Assembly: GCA_002384815.1 (NCBI GenBank) | Contig: DGBN01000042.1 | Location: forward strand, 1-18,139 | From: Oxalobacteraceae bacterium UBA4003 | Lineage (GTDB): Bacteria > Pseudomonadota > Gammaproteobacteria > Burkholderiales > Burkholderiaceae_D | DNA length: 18,139 nt | Reading direction: 5' to 3' | Part shown: positions 15,351 through 18,139 of the stretch, piece after piece | Numbering within the stretch: the first letter of the stretch is position 1 | Layout: every line of letters starts with the position of its first letter | Made by a program: the position numbers and the translations under genes | Notes under the pieces: model-generated | The model's input: the letters and a program-made list of their open reading frames with translations, nothing else | The model's database searches: none | Told to the model about the DNA's origin: nothing

Positions 15351-16170
15351 ACGTTTGCATGGCCAGGCACAAATCGGCCCATGCCTTGCTCTTGTCTTTA
15401 AGATTGCGCAATAGATAAGCCGGGTGATACGTGACGATCAAAGGTAGATCGGCATAGCGATGCACAGTGCCGCGCAGTTTTCCGACTGGCGTCGCCGGAT
15501 CCAGTTTCAATAGCGATATTGCCGCCGTTTTACCCAGCGCGACGATGACAGTCGGCTTGATCAAGGCGATCTGCCGCTCCAGATACGAAATACAGGCTGC
15601 GACTTCTTCTGCTGCAGGAGGACGATCGTGTTTGCTGGCATCGGTCGGCCGACATTTCACGATATTCGCGATATAGGTATTTTCACCGCGCTTCAAGCCC
15701 ATCGCGCCGAACATATTGTCGAGCAATTTCCCGGCCGGGCCGACGAAGGGCTCTCCCTGGAAATCCTCATTACGTCCCGGGCCTTCGCCGACAAACAGCC
15801 ATTTCGCCTTCTGATCGCCGACGCCAAATACGGTTTGCGTCCGGTTCTTACATAAGCCGCATTGCGTACAACCCGCGACGACGGATTTGAGCTGCGTCCA
15901 ATCCATGCATGCAATATCGGCAAGCGATGTGATCGTCACCACTTCAGACGCGACAGGTACATGCATAGACACTGCCGCTGTCGGGGTTTGTTCCGCCCAT
16001 GCAGATGCAGTGTCAGCAACAACTGTCGGCTGCCTGGCAGGAACATCTGCAGGCGCTGCATCCATCGCGATCTCTGTGTCAGCTTGTGGCGTAGCGGCAC
16101 CACGTTGCGACCAGATCGGTCCCAGACCCATTTCATGCAGGAAGGCTGTGCGCCGATATTGATTGCTCAT
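15328..16170 (-). CDS. Family-4 uracil-DNA glycosylase (iron-sulfur)
   Basis: Removes uracil from DNA to begin base-excision repair. The 280 residues contain the cluster cysteines expected for a 4Fe-4S family-4 enzyme: Cys101 and Cys104 (GCTQCGLCKNR), Cys173 (IVKCRPT) and Cys193 (EEVAACISYL). Cys173 and Cys193 are about 20 residues apart because of an insert (DASKHDR). The uracil-pocket motif is GEGPGRNEDFQGEPFVG (128-144) and the second active-site motif is TYHPAYLL. Residues 25-95 are a low-complexity Ala/Pro/Thr-rich linker between a short conserved N-terminus (HEMGLGPIW) and the catalytic domain. Many genomes label this gene as an SPO1 DNA polymerase-related protein. Its ATG overlaps the rimI stop (ATGA), and its end overlaps the DUF1853 start by 23 bp. 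Confidence 0.93.
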   Translation of the reverse strand: MSNQYRRTAFLHEMGLGPIWSQRGAATPQADTEIAMDAAPADVPARQPTVVADTASAWAEQTPTAAVSMHVPVASEVVTITSLADIACMDWTQLKSVVAGCTQCGLCKNRTQTVFGVGDQKAKWLFVGEGPGRNEDFQGEPFVGPAGKLLDNMFGAMGLKRGENTYIANIVKCRPTDASKHDRPPAAEEVAACISYLERQIALIKPTVIVALGKTAAISLLKLDPATPVGKLRGTVHRYADLPLIVTYHPAYLLRNLKDKSKAWADLCLAMQTYADSPSA

Positions 16171-16667
16171 AGAGCCAGTTTCATCACAATGGCGTCTTCA
16201 CGCTGATTATTCGGCGCAGGATAATATCCCTTGCGTATGCCGATGCGCGCAAAGCCGTAACGTTCATAGATTTTTTCCGCTCGCGTGTTCGAGGGGCGCA
16301 CTTCCAGCAACAGCGCCTGCAGTTTTCTTTCCACCACGATGGCTTTGGCTTTGTTGAGCAACAGGAGCCCGATACCGCAGCCATGCAAATCGCGATGCAC
16401 AGTGATATTCAATAAATGCGCATCATCCACCGACGGCATTAACAGGAAATAACCATTCAATGTGCCTGCAGCATCGCGCAATATCCATGTTTCATAACCA
16501 CTACTGATCGAATCGAGGAAATTCCCGCGTGTCCATGGAAACGGATACACATCATTTTCAATCGCCAATACATCGCTGACATCGGACGGTTGCATCCGGT
16601 AAAAATACAACTTGAGCCGAGACGCTACCGGAGCCGGCTGTGGAATCGGACTTTGCACAGAACTCAT
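16167..16667 (-). CDS. rimI: Ribosomal protein S18 N-alanine acetyltransferase RimI
   Basis: GNAT-fold enzyme that acetylates the N-terminal alanine of ribosomal protein S18 using acetyl-CoA. Of the 166 residues, about 71-100 carry the acetyl-CoA motif LNITVHRDLHGCGIG, where the usual R-G-x-G is written H-G-C-G. Then come LEVRPSNTRAEKIYERYGF (Glu122 and Tyr134, spaced as the catalytic Glu and Tyr of Salmonella RimI) and the terminal YYP and EDAIVM. The first 17 residues are a Pro/Ser-rich extension beyond the usual start. The ATGA overlap with the tsaB stop supports the long start, while an internal Met25 would remove it. tsaB-rimI adjacency is widespread and supports the name. Confidence 0.92.
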   Translation of the reverse strand: MSSVQSPIPQPAPVASRLKLYFYRMQPSDVSDVLAIENDVYPFPWTRGNFLDSISSGYETWILRDAAGTLNGYFLLMPSVDDAHLLNITVHRDLHGCGIGLLLLNKAKAIVVERKLQALLLEVRPSNTRAEKIYERYGFARIGIRKGYYPAPNNQREDAIVMKLAL

Positions 16668-17362
16668 GCGATTCCCTTTGCGGCCTTTTCCAGACGTTCG
16701 TTCGTCGTCAATGCCACCTTGTTGCGCAAATACAGAGGCTCAGCAAGACGGGCAGCCACTTCCTGCCCGTGCGCAAATGCCCGCGCACCCAGCGTTGCAA
16801 TCTGCGCGGCATGCGGTACCCATTCTTTCATTTCAGCGTGAAAAAAAGAGCGTGCTGCAAAATCCTTCTCATATGCCTTCAATCCATTGCCGCAGGCGAC
16901 AACCTCCCCATTCGGCATCACATCTGATGCGGCGGACAAACTTGGCGCGATCACAATCTGCCATTCGCGATCGAAATGATATTGCGCCCAATAGACTTCA
17001 CCCATGCGCGCATCCACTATTGCCAGCACATCGGATGCGCCGGTTTGTTCATGGCAAGCCTGCGCCAGCGCCAGCAAGGTTACCGTCGGCAGCAATGGCA
17101 GGTTCGCACCATACCCCAGGCCTTGCGCAATCCCGCAAGCAGTACGCACGCCGGTAAAGGAACCGGGGCCGGAGCCGAATGCAATCGCATCGCAATCCGC
17201 CAATGCAAGACCGGCCTTGGCGAGCAAATCCTGCACCATGGGTAGAATGCTTTGCGAATGCGTAGTCACGCCAGCCGCTTCTGCAGACGTCACGACACCG
17301 CCATGCAGCAATGCAGCCGAAGCAAGTTCAGAGGATGTTTCAATGGCAAGGATGGTAGACAT
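16664..17362 (-). CDS. tsaB: tRNA N6-threonylcarbamoyladenosine synthesis protein TsaB
   Basis: Partner and stabiliser of TsaD in the complex that installs t6A at position 37 of ANN-decoding tRNAs. The 232 residues match the ASKHA fold: ILAIETSSELASAALL at the N-terminus, THSQSILPMV, GPGSFTGVRTACGIAQGLG (from residue 65), VDARMGEVYWA, and the C-terminal EPLYLRNKVA. Length is as in E. coli. The putative metal-binding histidines of TsaD are absent, which separates it from that paralogue. No Shine-Dalgarno site is present; instead the perfect dyad GCGGTAAAATACCGC ends 2 nt before the ATG. It is the first gene of the tsaB-rimI-udg-DUF1853 operon. Confidence 0.95.
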   Translation of the reverse strand: MSTILAIETSSELASAALLHGGVVTSAEAAGVTTHSQSILPMVQDLLAKAGLALADCDAIAFGSGPGSFTGVRTACGIAQGLGYGANLPLLPTVTLLALAQACHEQTGASDVLAIVDARMGEVYWAQYHFDREWQIVIAPSLSAASDVMPNGEVVACGNGLKAYEKDFAARSFFHAEMKEWVPHAAQIATLGARAFAHGQEVAARLAEPLYLRNKVALTTNERLEKAAKGIA

Positions 17363-17363
17363 G

Positions 17364-17378
17364 GCGGTATTTTACCGC
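17364..17378 (-). promoter_or_regulatory. Dyad with -10-like box immediately before tsaB
   Basis: The minus strand reads GCGGTAAAATACCGCC and then ATG. GCGGTA and TACCGC are perfect inverted arms, and TAAAAT (plus 17369-17374) resembles a -10. If it is a -10, transcription would start at or next to the A of ATG, giving a leaderless mRNA. A near-copy in the opposite direction precedes the divergent gene at 17490. No -35 match is visible. Confidence 0.4.
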
Positions 17379-17415
17379 GCGTGCCGCGAGGCGTCTGGAT
17401 CGTATGCACACTTTG

Positions 17416-17421
17416 TAAAAT
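17416..17421 (+). promoter_or_regulatory. Candidate -10 in the tsaB / thioredoxin-like divergent region
   Basis: TTTGTAAAATTTG contains TAAAAT on the plus strand, 68 bp before the thioredoxin-like ATG. The -35 position (GTCTGG) is poor. It competes with the copy at 17478-17483 as promoter of the downstream gene. Confidence 0.25.
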
Positions 17422-17474
17422 TTGCTGCCTGCCTGGTTGCCGTAACAGACGCCCGCTCAAACGAGGATAGAAAC

Positions 17475-17486
17475 CGGTAAAATACC
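17475..17486 (+). promoter_or_regulatory. CGGTAAAATACC element immediately before the thioredoxin-like gene
   Basis: CGGTAAAATACC is followed by ACC and the ATG at 17490. It matches the element before tsaB in 17 of 18 positions over CGGTAAAATACCnCCATG, in inverted orientation. It contains a dyad (GGTA/TACC) and a -10-like TAAAAT (17478-17483), placing a possible start at the ATG itself. Confidence 0.4.
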
Positions 17487-17489
17487 ACC

Positions 17490-17912
17490 ATGTCCAGCAT
17501 TACACTAGAACCGGAAAACCAGCAGCAGTTAGCGCAACGCATGCAAGACGACGTATGGGTAGTTGCCTGCCTGTGCGCGGCGTGGTGCGATGTATGTACA
17601 AGCTACCGACCGGGTTTCGATGAACTGGCAGCGCAACATCCGGAGAAGCTTTTTATCTGGATCGATATTGAAGACAGTGCCGATCTGATCGGCGACTTCG
17701 ATGTTGAAAATTTCCCCACCCTTTTAATTCAACGCGGCGACGATGTGATGTTCTATGGAACAGCGATGCCCGATCAGCGCATCGCTCATCGCTTGATCAC
17801 ATCGCATGCGGATAAAACTGAATCTGAATTAAAGCTGCAGACACAAAGCAGCGCTGAATATAAAGAATGGCAGCTGGAACGAAATCTTCGCAAAGCCCTG
17901 ACTCAAGCCTGA
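17490..17912 (+). CDS. Thioredoxin-fold protein with CDVC active site
   Basis: A cytosolic-looking 140-residue protein with no signal peptide. The thioredoxin fold is shown by the strand VWVVACLCAAWC, the redox motif Cys33-Asp-Val-Cys36 preceded by Trp32, the second strand LFIWIDIED, and the cis-proline segment NFPTLLI (Pro76). The motif differs from CGPC of thioredoxin, and there are two more cysteines (27 and 29) just ahead of it. The last 35 residues are charged and extend past the usual end of the fold. The substrate is unknown; a dedicated reductase or isomerase role is possible. No Shine-Dalgarno site precedes the ATG, which instead follows CGGTAAAATACC. It is divergent from tsaB and convergent with the cold-shock gene. 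Confidence 0.85.
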   Translation: MSSITLEPENQQQLAQRMQDDVWVVACLCAAWCDVCTSYRPGFDELAAQHPEKLFIWIDIEDSADLIGDFDVENFPTLLIQRGDDVMFYGTAMPDQRIAHRLITSHADKTESELKLQTQSSAEYKEWQLERNLRKALTQA

Positions 17913-17965
17913 GTCTTGTCGCTGCAGCACTTCGCATTTATTTCTCTGCTCGCGAATTTCCAGAC

Positions 17966-17995
17966 AAAAAAAATCCCCGGCGAACCGAGGATTTT
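17966..17995. terminator. Terminator between the thioredoxin-like and cold-shock genes
   Basis: Arms 17970-17980 and 17985-17995 form an 11-position stem around a 4-nt loop (TTCG on the minus strand), with one G-T wobble on that strand. On the minus strand it is followed by a run of eight T (17966-17973), ending the cold-shock transcript. On the plus strand it is followed by TTTTCTATTT and could also end the thioredoxin-like transcript. Confidence 0.88.
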
Positions 17996-18014
17996 CTATT
18001 TCGCTTGATTCAGC

Positions 18015-18139
18015 TTAGATAGGCTGAATGTTCGAAGCTTGCTTGCCTTTAGGGCCAGCAGTCACTTCAAAAGAAACACGTTGGTTCTCTTGCAGTGATT
18101 TGAAGCCGCTCGACTGGATAGCCGAGAAGTGAGCGAACA
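18015..18139 (-). CDS. Cold-shock protein (CspA family), C-terminal part
   Basis: Small OB-fold protein that binds single-stranded RNA and DNA and melts RNA secondary structure. Only the last 40 residues are inside the window, with the 5' end cut off at the edge. They read FAHFSAIQSSGFKSLQENQR and then VSFEVTAGPKGKQASNIQPI, matching the end of the CspA fold: RNP2-like F-HFSAI, GFKSL, VSFEV, GPKGKQA. The stop codon is at 18015-18017, followed 20 bp on by an intrinsic terminator. Which paralogue it is cannot be told from this part. Confidence 0.93.
   Translation of the reverse strand, partial: FAHFSAIQSSGFKSLQENQRVSFEVTAGPKGKQASNIQPI

Noticed and set aside
1..18139. A search for mobile elements, CRISPR arrays, toxin-antitoxin pairs or defence genes
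   Set aside because: No transposase, integrase, regular direct repeats or foreign-looking composition was seen; all genes are core functions in conserved order.

Overview
This 18.1 kb window looks like core chromosome of a betaproteobacterium, most likely from the Oxalobacteraceae (Herminiimonas/Janthinobacterium type). This rests on the gene order, protein character and moderate GC, not on a database match. There is no phage, transposon, CRISPR array or defence island. Almost every base belongs to a recognisable housekeeping gene, and the non-coding stretches are short and rich in hairpins and promoter-like elements.

Region 1 (1-6895, minus strand) is a protein quality-control block. Read in the direction of transcription it runs tRNA-Leu(UAG), tig (trigger factor), clpP, clpX, lon, hupB (HU-beta), then the 5' end of a tRNA that is probably tRNA-Val. 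Trigger factor folds nascent chains, ClpXP and Lon degrade damaged or tagged proteins, and HU compacts DNA. Hairpins separate clpP from clpX, clpX from lon (two in tandem) and lon from hupB, so this is a series of short transcription units. tRNA-Leu is only 29 bp from tig with nothing terminator-like between them.

Region 2 (6896-10411, plus strand) begins with a 378 bp non-coding stretch that contains a large two-part inverted repeat. It continues with hpnC, hpnD and hpnE, the three-step route from farnesyl diphosphate to squalene that feeds hopanoid synthesis. No squalene-hopene cyclase gene lies in the window.

Region 3 (10422-14360) holds alr (alanine racemase) followed by radA (recombination and repair ATPase) on the minus strand, and the divergent lplT (lysophospholipid flippase) on the plus strand.

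Region 4 (14373-17362, minus strand) is a tightly overlapping operon: tsaB, rimI, a family-4 uracil-DNA glycosylase, and a DUF1853 protein of unknown function. The first two junctions are ATGA overlaps and the last is a 23 bp overlap. Divergent from it, at 17490, is a small thioredoxin-fold protein with a CDVC active site. The start codons of these two divergent genes carry near-identical inverted copies of CGGTAAAATACC. The window ends in the 3' part of a cold-shock protein gene.

No clear new multi-gene system is visible. The points most worth a second look are the DUF1853 protein with nuclease-like residues co-encoded with a uracil-DNA glycosylase, the 62 bp inverted repeat ahead of tRNA-Leu/tig, and the GTAAAAT element that recurs only in intergenic, promoter-like positions.
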